Below, in pieces: positions 1 to 7,355 of a DNA stretch of 33,586 bases. The stretch's first letter is position 1. Every line of letters begins with the position of its first letter. A program made the translations under genes and the position numbers. Location: assembly GCF_030147005.1 (NCBI RefSeq), contig NZ_JASLAW010000176.1, forward strand, positions 1-33,586. Reading direction: 5' to 3'. The stretch is from Pseudomonas sp. Lineage in GTDB: Bacteria > Pseudomonadota > Gammaproteobacteria > Pseudomonadales > Pseudomonadaceae. Under the pieces are notes generated by a model. It did not search any database, was not told the DNA's origin, and saw only the letters and a list, made by a program, of their open reading frames with translations.

Positions 1-690
1 CAGATAGAACACTCTACAATATTAGCGGCTACGCGAATTGAACTGCTTGAAATGTTCCGCAGAATGAATGCTTATACAGCCCCATTGAAAGAAGCTGAAA
101 AACGACATTCGACTTACCAAGGATCATTTAAGTGGTTTATAGCCTCTATTACGGAAGGATTTTACTCTCCTTTGCTAGAAGCGTTTGAAGTACTAACGGA
201 AAAACAAATAGCTCGCATGGGTGATGCTGAATTCGTATCAGATCTAGTAGTGGTTCTTGAATACGGAGTACAGTCGAAAAGAAACACAACCATCGAAAAA
301 CTTTACAAGGAATACGATGAGGCCTTCCCACAAGAATCGAAATACGAGACAATCCTTATAGAGTTCTTCTCCGCACTAGTCGAGCCGCTAGGAGGAATAA
401 GAGCATCCTTTATGACCAAGTCATATGTTGTTCACTCTTTATTTTGTGCGTTCGCAGCAATTAAGTACGGTTTTCCAGGCAGCGAAGAGTTCGTCAAAAA
501 CCCAAGCCGTAATTACAACATTGATTACGAAGCAGCGTTACCTAAGTTATTAGAACTTGCTGAAGCACATGAAAACCAAGAAGATGATGGACCTTATAAA
601 CGTTATGTCGAGGCTTGTACCTCAAGCACGACACAGCAAGCTCAGCGTAAAATCAGGATCCACGCTTTAGTCAAAGCTCTGCTAGGTTGA
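1..690 (+). CDS. DUF262-family protein, C-terminal part (5' end outside window)
   Basis: The reading frame is open from the first base of the window, so the gene very probably starts upstream; the first ATG (position 52) falls inside a conserved domain segment. The residues around it, LLEMFRRMNAYTAPLKEAEK, fit the family pattern of an F-x-R-hydrophobic-N-x3-x2-L-x3-E segment followed by a YQG-x-FKWFI stretch. That is how the end of a DUF262 (GmrSD N-terminal, ParB/Srx-like nucleotide-binding) domain looks. The rest (about 170 residues) is a helical C-terminal region with no nuclease motif that I can see. DUF262 proteins are known in type IV restriction (GmrSD) and other phage-defence loci. 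The gene is AT-rich compared with the rest of the window, which suggests transfer. It ends 4 bases before the next gene, implying co-transcription. The DUF262 call is by motif recognition; the DGQQR-type motif that would confirm it lies upstream. Confidence 0.6.
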   Translation, partial: QIEHSTILAATRIELLEMFRRMNAYTAPLKEAEKRHSTYQGSFKWFIASITEGFYSPLLEAFEVLTEKQIARMGDAEFVSDLVVVLEYGVQSKRNTTIEKLYKEYDEAFPQESKYETILIEFFSALVEPLGGIRASFMTKSYVVHSLFCAFAAIKYGFPGSEEFVKNPSRNYNIDYEAALPKLLELAEAHENQEDDGPYKRYVEACTSSTTQQAQRKIRIHALVKALLG

Positions 691-694
691 GATT

Positions 695-1351
695 ATGAGT
701 TTCCATCGACTAAATACTTGGATGTCAAATCGGATAACTAAATATAGCTCTCGAGCCTCATTTTTACAAAGCCAGCTGGGACAAATACCAAGTTGGCAGC
801 ATAGGTATTTAACAGAAAGCCTCGTGTCTGACATCTGGCTTAGCTGGTGTTGGTTTTCTCGAGTTTTGATTCACAAGTCGCTAAGAGGAACAAAGGCTAG
901 AAATAGCGCAATAATTCGCGGCCGAAATGGTGATAACAGCTGGCAAAAAATTGGCCATGAGTGCTCTAAAGCCTCTCAATCTAAAAATCATAGCTCTCCA
1001 CTCCCCGCGGGCTTTATGATGAGACGAGAGCCAACTTGGGGGGATATCAGCAGCTTGATTAAAATAGTTAATGCCTTAGGTCCTGCAAACCGCTCGCAAC
1101 TACTTACAGCTCTAGGGCTACCATTCGACGGGCCGAAGCATATTCAACAGGTAAGAAACTGTGCCGCACATAAGACGATCGAAAACCTAGCCACACTCCG
1201 TACTGATTTCGCTTTATCATATACAATATCTAGCCTAGCTACACCATACGATATTGTATGGGCCAATAAAGTGGGCACTGCGGATCTCGCTATCGATTTA
1301 TGGCTTAACGAGCTCAAAACAATAGCTGCGATAGCTACTGAAACAGCATGA
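695..1351 (+). CDS. HEPN-like protein paired with the DUF262 gene
   Basis: This 218-residue protein begins 4 bases after the upstream stop. It carries R154-N155-C-A-A-H159, an exact match to the RNxxxH catalytic motif of HEPN ribonucleases. The N-terminal half has helices rich in W, S and R (DIWLSWCWFSR), and the segment before the motif (DISSLIKIVNALG) is also helical, as expected of the HEPN four-helix fold. HEPN proteins of the MAE_28990/MAE_18760 type are known to be encoded next to DUF262 genes. The pairing suggests a toxin-type RNase controlled by, or acting with, the DUF262 protein in phage defence. The function is inferred from motif and neighbourhood. There is no obvious signal peptide, so it should be cytoplasmic. 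Its base composition is AT-rich like its partner and unlike the genes to the right. A protein with a chance RNxxxH match cannot be excluded. Confidence 0.55.
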   Translation: MSFHRLNTWMSNRITKYSSRASFLQSQLGQIPSWQHRYLTESLVSDIWLSWCWFSRVLIHKSLRGTKARNSAIIRGRNGDNSWQKIGHECSKASQSKNHSSPLPAGFMMRREPTWGDISSLIKIVNALGPANRSQLLTALGLPFDGPKHIQQVRNCAAHKTIENLATLRTDFALSYTISSLATPYDIVWANKVGTADLAIDLWLNELKTIAAIATETA

Positions 1352-1378
1352 AATCCCGACACCTAAACATAAGATCAC

Positions 1379-1410
1379 ACCCTTGACTCACTCTTAGCGA
1401 GTTGAGGGGT
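1379..1410. terminator. imperfect stem-loop between convergent genes
   Basis: An imperfect hairpin (outer arms ACCCTT/AGGGGT, inner arms ACTC/GAGT, with a small internal bulge) lies between the convergent HEPN gene and the phage baseplate gene. There is no T-tract on either side, so it is only a weak terminator candidate. Confidence 0.25.
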
Positions 1411-1427
1411 ACAACCCAAACAAAACT

Positions 1428-2399
1428 TCAGAGCATAACGAGCTTCAGTTGATGACTTAAAGCAGTGGCGTTCTCTGCGTAAGTCACAAACACAGCTGAG
1501 TTGTTTGGTACTGGTGTCGGCCCATGTGTATGACTCACTAGTTGTGAGTTCATCTGCTGAACCAAGTCGAGCAAATCACATAATACCTGCAACACGTTCA
1601 CCCCCTCGGATCCCAGCCAGGTCTTGGGTGCGACCATTCGCTGGCTGACCGCCGCAACGCTCTGGCGCAGTCCCTGAATCCTTTCCTCCATGTCGCCACC
1701 TACCGTGGCGTTGTGCTTCTGCCCCACCACCAGGTTCAAGTCCCGCCCCGTCGCCTGGTGCAAGTCATCCACCGCCGCCAGGCTCGCAGATCCACCCGAC
1801 AGCAGTTTGAGAGCGCCCAAGGCCTCAAGCGTCTTGATGCCGCCCACCGACTCGGTTGAATGGTCGTCCACGGTCCTGGTGTGGCTCTGGTACCGCTCAA
1901 TGTTGCCCATCGCCTCCACTTCCCGCTCGATCGCCTTATCCAGGATCTTCCCGTCAGTCTGGCGCAGCCAGTTGCCGTCCGCGTCGACACGCTGCTGACA
2001 GGCTTCGCTGTGCTGCCACACCTGGTCACCCTTCGGGACGCTGGGCATGCTCAGGCCGTGGGGCAGAATGGTTTGGATATAGGGCTTGTGCGGCAGGCCG
2101 TAGGCAAAGCACACCACCACCTGGGTGCCTTCCTCGGGGAACGCATAGATCCCCATTTCCTCGCCACCAGTGGGCAGCGGCAGAGGCACGCCGGCCAGGA
2201 TCGGCAGCTTGGTGTCTGGCTCGCCGTCCGGCCCCATAACCTCGATGTCGACCGCATAGCGCGGCCGGAAATCGTCACAGATGCCGGCGCCGGCCGGGGC
2301 ATCGGCCACAGCCACCACCCGGGCAAAGCGTGGCAGGTGGTAACCGCCGGTAAGTTCGGGAAATTGTCTTTCTACGCTGCGGCGGATTGCGTCGTCCAT
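1428..2399 (-). CDS. phage baseplate assembly protein, gpV/VgrG C-terminal type
   Basis: This 323-residue protein starts with ATG at 2399, overlapping the end of the upstream phage gene by 28 bases as phage tail genes often do. An N-terminal OB-like region (RFARVVAVAD, then YAVDIEVMGPDGEPD) is followed by PLPTGGEEMGIYAFPEEGTQV and the FAYGLPHKPYIQTILPHGLS segment seen in gp5/gpV-like spike hub proteins. A repetitive region comes next (VGGIKTLEALGALKLLSGG, VGQKHNATVGGDMEE), as in the triple-stranded beta-helix of spike proteins. The C-terminal part carries VAPKTWLGSEG and SHTHGPTPVP, characteristic of these baseplate spike proteins. It would sit at the tip of a contractile tail. The reading frame is intact although the genes upstream are broken, so it is most likely a relic. 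Family call is confident; the exact phage type is not. Confidence 0.7.
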   Translation of the reverse strand: MDDAIRRSVERQFPELTGGYHLPRFARVVAVADAPAGAGICDDFRPRYAVDIEVMGPDGEPDTKLPILAGVPLPLPTGGEEMGIYAFPEEGTQVVVCFAYGLPHKPYIQTILPHGLSMPSVPKGDQVWQHSEACQQRVDADGNWLRQTDGKILDKAIEREVEAMGNIERYQSHTRTVDDHSTESVGGIKTLEALGALKLLSGGSASLAAVDDLHQATGRDLNLVVGQKHNATVGGDMEERIQGLRQSVAAVSQRMVAPKTWLGSEGVNVLQVLCDLLDLVQQMNSQLVSHTHGPTPVPNNSAVFVTYAENATALSHQLKLVML

Positions 2400-3057
2400 C
2401 GGATGGCCATCTGGTTGTCGATGAGCGCCACACTGGTGATGCGCTCGCCGTGGTTGATTGTTGCACCTGGTCGCAACCCGGGAAGGGCTGCAATCATCGC
2501 GCTTTGATTGCCCTGGTAGTCATCGAACAATTCCACCGGCAGCTGCAGCGGCGAGCGAACGCCAAAGAAGCTGTCGGCCCAACTGCCCACGAACACTTCC
2601 CCGTCACCTGTTGCTGCCAGATGAAGTCGGGAATGTTGAAAACCCGGGCCAGGCTGTCCATGGCTTGGTAGCCAGCGGCCAGGCTGTAGAAGAACGGCGC
2701 CTTGACGCTGGCATACGGCTGTTCCGGGACGCGAAAGCGCAAACCGGTGTGCTTGCCGATCTCGACCAAGACGGAGCGCAGGTCGACGTGACGCAGGTTC
2801 AGCGGCAGCGGGTTGGCCAGGATCGCGGCCAGCTCACGACAGAACAGCACCTGTTGGCCGCTGCTGGCGGTAGTGGAGCGCTCGACGTAGCCAATGAAGT
2901 GTCGCTGTAGGGTGCTGTTGTTGTAGCCGATATCGAGCGTCACCAGCCCCTTGACCGGGGCTTTGGCTTGAATGGTGAACGTCGCGCGGCCGGGGCTTTT
3001 CGCGTCCAGCCGGACTTCGTTTTTGACCAGGACATAGGCCACGCCATTGATGGCCAA
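2372..3057 (-). pseudogene. phage tail hub / late-control gpD-like gene, frameshifted
   Basis: Two overlapping reading frames form one gene. The first reads AINGVAYVLVKNEVRLDAKS and continues to FNIPDFIWQQQVTG. The second continues VFVGSWADSFFGVRSPLQLP to IRWTTQSAAA at 2372. The switch falls at a run of four G on the coding strand (2599-2602); adding one G restores V-T-G-E-V-F-V-G. The restored protein would be about 230 residues and resembles the gpD/Mu gp44-type hub that precedes gpV-like proteins in tail operons. No ATG start is present: the frame opens after a TAA at 3079-3081 and the first usable codons are CTG or TTG (3057). The gene is probably inactive. The gpD assignment rests on length, position and general appearance rather than on a diagnostic motif. 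Confidence 0.5.
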
Positions 3058-3078
3058 TTCCTTGTGCAGTTTCGTGTG

Positions 3079-3368
3079 TTAGCCCCGCCCAACCAGCCGT
3101 CGACCTTTTTCAGCGTGGCTTCAAAACCAGTGAGTTCTTCCGGTCCGCTGCTGGAGTCGCCACCGGCGCCGCCAGTGCCGCCGGTGCCCCCCAGTGCCCC
3201 GCCCGGGCCGAACTGCGCGGTGACCGCGTTGCCCGATCGCCGCCCTTCGACTTTCTCCGGGTTCGACAGCTTTTCAGTCAGGGTGAATTGGATCAGCCAG
3301 CCGCGCAGGTTGTCGTCTTCCCGGGCGCTCACGCCTTCGGTGAACGTCACCTGACGCATACCGAACGC
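3079..3368 (-). pseudogene. 3' fragment of a phage baseplate-complex protein
   Basis: The minus-strand frame reads MRQVTFTEGVSAREDDNLRG, then WLIQFTLTEKLSNPEKVEGR, a Gly-rich linker, and GFEATLKKVDGWLGG. This order (RQV-F-x-VREDD, W-x-FTL-E-S-PE-VE, a linker, GFE-LK-VD) is one I recognise from baseplate proteins encoded just upstream of hub genes in Pseudomonas tailed phages. The N-terminal part is missing: the DNA upstream of about 3365 reads instead as an MFS transporter in another frame. Near the 3' end a G-run (3083-3086) lies just before a TAA (3079-3081) that is out of frame by one base, so the frame runs on without its natural stop. Both defects indicate a dead gene. Confidence 0.5.
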
Positions 3369-3633
3369 GGCGACCGTAGCGGTCAGACAGCTGCCCGGCA
3401 ACCAGTAAACTGAGCAACAGTCCCAGGATATAAGCTGCGAATATTAACGTGAGGGTCGATGATGCAAAGCCCAGCTGCCCCTGCCACACCACATAAAGCG
3501 GGGTCGCCGTATTGGACAGGATAAACACCGACACCACCATCCAACCCGCGAGCCACATACGTAGCGAGCTGCGTGGGACTACCATGCTTTGATTCAACAA
3601 GTCCCGAGCAGACGGCGTGTTTTTGTCAGACAA
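3274..3633 (-). pseudogene. MFS transporter, 5' fragment fused to phage DNA
   Basis: The frame starts with ATG at 3633, overlapping the stop of the upstream luciferase-like gene by 8 bases, so it was the third gene of that operon. Residues 1-89 are a normal MFS N-terminus: a short cytoplasmic leader, a first membrane helix (WLAGWMVVSVFILSNTATPL), a second helix (LTLIFAAYILGLLLSLLVAG), then the loop 2-3 signature GQLSDRYGRR. After residue 89 (about 3367) the frame reads through phage DNA as a nonsense tail (VRYASGDVHRRRERPGRR) to a stop at 3274. A full MFS protein has about 400 residues and 12 helices, so this product cannot transport. Confidence 0.7.
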
Positions 3634-4612
3634 GGTTCGCTCCCTGGGTTGGAAAATACGGCAGCACGTACTCTGCGAGTTCTTGCAAGACGTCCTTCGC
3701 AGGTCGACGTAACGGCTTGAGGTTCAATGCGACGTGTGAGACGCCTTGCGCTTGTTGTCGCTGCCATAAATCAATGAGCGCATTACGCCCGGTGCTTATC
3801 CCTCGCCCCACTTTCAACGGAGCGTCGGGGTCTTCTTCCAGATTGAAGAATGTCGCATAACCGTAAGGCTTGAACGTTCCTGGCTGAGAACAGGACTGCC
3901 ATTTCTCAATCAAACTGGGCAGGCTGCCAAAGTCGCTCTGGTGCCACAGCCATCCATCCATATGCGACGCCAACCACTGCATGTCTTGACCACAACGGCC
4001 AACGGCAAGCATCGGCATTTGTGTGGACCACGGCTTTGGAAGCAAATCCAGGGTGCCGTCGAGCCGGCCATAATGACCAGACTCGTACTTGGGAAATGCC
4101 TGTTGGGTCGCGATACGCAAGAGGTCGCACCCTTCCCTGAATCGCTCCGCCCGATTGTCGAAGTCCCGGCCGAACGCTGGGTACTCGCTGGGCCGATCAC
4201 CCGTTGAGAGTCCAAGGAGAAAGCGGCCCTGCAATAACACATCAAGGGTGATGGCTTGCTTGGCGACCATCAAGGGATCGCGCAGCGTCAACACCACCCC
4301 GGCCGTGCCGATACAGATGCGCTGAGTGACCACGCCCAAGTGGGCTGCGTACACCAGCGGATCGAACATCTGCCCCGCGTCTCCGAACTCCGGATCCAGC
4401 AAGGGCACGTCGCGCAGCCATATCGCCGAGAACCCTGCGACGTCTGCCTGACGCGCCAGATCAACGTGATCGCGCATAGTCGGAGCCATGAGATTGGGAT
4501 ACCCCTCCAGCGGTGCGATCAGGCCAAACGTGAGATGGCCCGGTGCGAACACGCGTGAAAAGGCAGGGTGAGCTCGATTGGAATCGTCGCTCGCTCGTAT
4601 CTGGCCGATCAC
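3626..4612 (-). CDS. luciferase-like (LLM class) FMN-dependent monooxygenase
   Basis: This 328-residue protein belongs to the bacterial luciferase/LLM flavin superfamily and looks like the BA3436-type subgroup of luciferase-type oxidoreductases. Visible marks are LTFGLIAPLEG at the N-terminus, the ADVAGFSAIWLRDVPL strand-helix, FDPLVYAAHLGVVTQRICIG, and LQGRFLLGLSTGDRPSEYPA, which together form the TIM-barrel flavin site. It would use FMNH2 and oxygen to oxidise a small organic substrate; the substrate cannot be told from sequence. Its ATG overlaps the stop of the upstream exporter by 4 bases and it overlaps the broken MFS gene downstream by 8 bases, so the three formed one operon. The link to an exporter and a divergent LysR regulator suggests handling of an exogenous aromatic, sulfonate or toxic compound, which is inference. 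Confidence 0.8.
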   Translation of the reverse strand: MIGQIRASDDSNRAHPAFSRVFAPGHLTFGLIAPLEGYPNLMAPTMRDHVDLARQADVAGFSAIWLRDVPLLDPEFGDAGQMFDPLVYAAHLGVVTQRICIGTAGVVLTLRDPLMVAKQAITLDVLLQGRFLLGLSTGDRPSEYPAFGRDFDNRAERFREGCDLLRIATQQAFPKYESGHYGRLDGTLDLLPKPWSTQMPMLAVGRCGQDMQWLASHMDGWLWHQSDFGSLPSLIEKWQSCSQPGTFKPYGYATFFNLEEDPDAPLKVGRGISTGRNALIDLWQRQQAQGVSHVALNLKPLRRPAKDVLQELAEYVLPYFPTQGANLV

Positions 4613-6168
4613 TCGCTGTCACCCACGACCACCGGACGGACTGCTTCCACCGGTTGGTGATCATGCGCGCTGACTCGGCCCAATGTTGCGTATACAGCAA
4701 TGGCCGTGAGCACACTGCCGGCCCCCAAGATGAAAAGCAGATGCCGAAACGCGTTCGCATACTCGAGGCGCAACAGCTCAGATTGCCCTGGCAGTTGGTT
4801 GCCTGCGCTCTGCAGATCGCCGAGCGCTGCCCGGCTGGAGGCCTCCATAATTTGATGCGCGGCAAAAGGGGTGGCGGCATCGAACAGCCCCCATTGAATA
4901 AACGTCGCCAGCAAAGCACCGGCGATGGCGATCGCTATTCCGTCGGCGGAAACGCGAACTGCGTTGAAAATGCCGGTAGCCATACCCGCACGTTCTTTCT
5001 CCACCACGCTGACGGCCATGCCATCCATCAAACCCCAAGGCAGGCCGATACCGATACCGATCAACGCCATGGGCATTACCGCATTGCTGGCTCCGCTATC
5101 GAGCACAACACCCAGCCAAAACAACCCGGCAGCCACCAGCACCAGTCCGACCGCCGAGAGCATCCCTGAGGTGTAATGTCGCGCGAGCTGGGCCGCCAGA
5201 AACGGTACAAACAACAACGGTGCGGCCAACGCGATCATCATTTTTCCGGTTTGCAGGGCACTGAGCCCATCGACCCCGATGAATCGCGCTGGCAGCATGA
5301 TAATGAGCACGACAAAAAAGAACGCGGGGCTTGCTGCAAGAATCTGCACGCCTACGAATTTGGATTGTTTGAACAACGAAAGGTCAAGCATCGGGCTACT
5401 GGTACGGCGTTCAATCAGCACAAAGATCATGAATAACACGATCGCGCCGGCGACACTGCCCAACACGATCGGGCTGGCCCATCCGTCCTCTGGCGCGAGG
5501 AGAATGCCATAGGTAAACAACGTCAGTGCGGCCGTGAAACTCAGCGCTCCTGGCCAGTCCATACCATTGTTAGCCGGATCTTTGGAATCTGTCGCACTCA
5601 CCCAGACGAGCACGAAGCCCGCGATACCGATCAATGCAGTAGCGTGGAACGTCCATTTCCAACCTGCCGAGTCGACCAGCACACCTGCGGCCAATGGGCC
5701 GAAGGCTAGCCCGATGCCGAAAGTCGTACCGAGCAGACTGAATACCTTGGTGCGCTCTGCGCCGTGGAATACCTGAGCTAATGAAGACATGGCGCCGGCG
5801 AACGCCGCTGCTCCGCCCAACCCCTGCACAAGGCGCAGGATATCGATCTGCAAAACAGTCGAGGAAAAGGGAATAGCGACGGTAGACAACACGAAGATGA
5901 CCAGGCCAATCAGCCATACCCGTTTACGCCCATAGATATCCGTCAGGCTTCCCGCCGCCATCATGGCGCTGCCATAGGTAAGTATATAAGCGTTGACCAC
6001 CCAACTGAGTTCGACAGCACATCCACCCATGGCAGCGCTGATGGAAGAGAGCACTACGGCTGGCCCGGTAAAGCAAAGCGGGATGAGCACGCCTGTCAGA
6101 CATGCTGCGAAAAGCTGCATCCACTTCAATAACGGGGGAGCCGTCTGAGCGCTGGGTATTGAGTTCAT
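4609..6168 (-). CDS. DHA2-family (EmrB/QacA-type) MFS drug exporter
   Basis: This is an inner-membrane proton-driven exporter of about 519 residues, the usual size for 14-helix DHA2 proteins. Motifs seen are WVVNAYILTYGSAMMAAGSL (helix 2) and LTDIYGRKRVWLIGL (loop 2-3 motif A); motif C-like glycines appear in FGIGLAFGPLAAGVLVDSAG. Hydrophobic helices continue to the C-terminus. I chose the ATG at 6168 (MNSIPSAQ) because AAGGAA lies 8-9 bases before it; a longer frame to 6324 would add 52 non-conserved residues and run through the divergent promoter. It is the first gene of the operon with the LLM monooxygenase and is divergent from a LysR-type regulator, a common layout for a substrate-induced efflux operon. 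The substrate is unknown. Confidence 0.85.
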   Translation of the reverse strand: MNSIPSAQTAPPLLKWMQLFAACLTGVLIPLCFTGPAVVLSSISAAMGGCAVELSWVVNAYILTYGSAMMAAGSLTDIYGRKRVWLIGLVIFVLSTVAIPFSSTVLQIDILRLVQGLGGAAAFAGAMSSLAQVFHGAERTKVFSLLGTTFGIGLAFGPLAAGVLVDSAGWKWTFHATALIGIAGFVLVWVSATDSKDPANNGMDWPGALSFTAALTLFTYGILLAPEDGWASPIVLGSVAGAIVLFMIFVLIERRTSSPMLDLSLFKQSKFVGVQILAASPAFFFVVLIIMLPARFIGVDGLSALQTGKMMIALAAPLLFVPFLAAQLARHYTSGMLSAVGLVLVAAGLFWLGVVLDSGASNAVMPMALIGIGIGLPWGLMDGMAVSVVEKERAGMATGIFNAVRVSADGIAIAIAGALLATFIQWGLFDAATPFAAHQIMEASSRAALGDLQSAGNQLPGQSELLRLEYANAFRHLLFILGAGSVLTAIAVYATLGRVSAHDHQPVEAVRPVVVGDSE

Positions 6169-6327
6169 TTGAATGGTTCCTTCATTGGTGTGCGCGGGTG
6201 TCGGTCCTTCGCGCACAGTTGTCTGCGGTGATCGGCCCATCGAGAGGTTAGGGCTTGCGTCGTCAAACAAAAACAGGCCTATAATCCGAACATATCGGAC
6301 GCCGGTGTCCGCAGGGAGAGCCATCCT
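6169..6327. promoter_or_regulatory. divergent promoter region with two palindromes
   Basis: The gap between the exporter operon and the LysR gene holds a consensus-like TATAAT at 6280-6285 (plus strand; the possible -35 TTGCGT at 6255-6260 is 19 bases away). It overlaps a palindrome TCCGAacataTCGGA at 6285-6299. This is followed by a near-perfect palindrome CGGACgccggtGTCCG at 6296-6311, just before the ribosome site GGGAGAG (6314-6320). These are plausible binding sites for the LysR protein, controlling itself and the exporter. The site assignment is inference. Confidence 0.5.
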
Positions 6328-7230
6328 TTGGAATCGCTTGGCAGCATTTCATTATTTGTATTGGTGGCTGAGACTCGAAGCTTTACCGAGGCAGGAAAAC
6401 GACTGGGCATTTCTTCGTCGGGGGTCGGAAAAAGTATTGGTCGGTTGGAGGACAGGCTCGGCGTACGTCTTTTCCAGCGCAACACTCGAAGTATCGCGCT
6501 GACGCTGGAAGGCTCGCTGTTTCTTGAGCGCTGTCGGCGGATACTGTCAGAGCTGGAAGCTGCAGAAATGGAGCTGAGCAACGCACGTGAAAAACCAAGG
6601 GGGAAATTGAGAATCAGCTTGCCCCTCGTCAGCGGTCTCGTAATGCCGGCAATCATTCAATTCATGCGCACCTACCCCGAAATAGAACTCGACATCGATT
6701 TTTCTGATCGCATGGTCGACGTTATCGAGGAAGGTTTTGACGCCGTGCTACGCACAGGCGAGCCCAGTGACTCGCGATTGATCTCTAAACGACTGGGAGG
6801 CTTCCAACTCCAGATTGTGGCGTCTGCGGACTATCTCGCAGCGTATGGGATACCCAGACGGCCTGCAGATCTCGCCACGCATTCGTGCCTGTTGCACAAG
6901 TTTCCTTCGACAGGAAAGATGGAAGCGTGGCCATTACGTGTTGCAGCCGAGGAACCGGATTTCGAATTGCCTCAGACCATGGTGTGCAACACCACTGAAG
7001 TAATCGTCGATGTCGCGCGTTCAGGCCTGGGAATTGCATGCCTGCCTGACTTCATGACAAGCGAATTCATCAAGAACGGAGAATTGGTTCAAATATTGAC
7101 GGACTATACGGTTCACACCGGGGTATTCAGGCTTGTGTGGCCCTCCAGCAAGCACCTTTCGCTGAGACTGCGAGTCTTCATAGATTTTATGCACAGCCAG
7201 TTATTTAACAGTGCCCCGAGTGAGTCGTAG
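6328..7230 (+). CDS. LysR-type transcriptional regulator
   Basis: This 300-residue protein has the standard family size. Residues 1-60 form the winged helix-turn-helix (SISLFVLVAETRSFTEAGKR, then SSSGVGKSIGRLEDRLGVRL FQRNTRS). A linker helix follows, then a periplasmic-binding-like effector domain (RGKLRISLPLVSGLVMPAII onward). The YPEIELDIDFSDRMVDVIEE segment places it in the CrgA/AaeR-like subgroup common in Pseudomonas. The start is TTG at 6328, supported by GGGAGAG about 8 bases upstream and by the domain beginning at residue 1. It is divergent from the exporter/monooxygenase operon, which it probably controls in response to an unknown ligand. A terminator follows at 7294-7323. Confidence 0.9.
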   Translation: MESLGSISLFVLVAETRSFTEAGKRLGISSSGVGKSIGRLEDRLGVRLFQRNTRSIALTLEGSLFLERCRRILSELEAAEMELSNAREKPRGKLRISLPLVSGLVMPAIIQFMRTYPEIELDIDFSDRMVDVIEEGFDAVLRTGEPSDSRLISKRLGGFQLQIVASADYLAAYGIPRRPADLATHSCLLHKFPSTGKMEAWPLRVAAEEPDFELPQTMVCNTTEVIVDVARSGLGIACLPDFMTSEFIKNGELVQILTDYTVHTGVFRLVWPSSKHLSLRLRVFIDFMHSQLFNSAPSES

Positions 7231-7293
7231 GTGGGTAGAAAATGTGCCCCTTGCGCTCACCAGCGTGACAATCCGCCGGACCTCACGCCCCAT

Positions 7294-7323
7294 AAAAAAA
7301 CCCCGAACCAGTCGGGGTTTTTT
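7294..7323. terminator. bidirectional rho-independent terminator
   Basis: Six-base arms CCCCGA/TCGGGG (7301-7306 and 7312-7317) with a 5-base loop are flanked by seven A on the left and six T on the right. It can serve both the LysR gene (+) and the convergent porin gene (-). Confidence 0.85.
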
Positions 7324-7355
7324 ATTGCCTGGCATCAGCCACGACCTGCGATCAA

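Noticed and set aside
1860..2507. Plus-strand frame of 215 codons across the phage region
   Set aside because: Lies antisense to the gpV-like gene, with no family resemblance and no ribosome site.
2372..3057. Programmed -1 frameshift in the hub-like gene
   Set aside because: The site is a plain G-run without a slippery heptamer or an evident downstream stimulator, and the neighbouring gene shows a similar lesion, so decay or sequencing error is more likely.
6169..6324. N-terminal extension of the DHA2 exporter to 6324
   Set aside because: It would cover the divergent promoter and add 52 residues before the first conserved segment; the ATG at 6168 has a good ribosome site.
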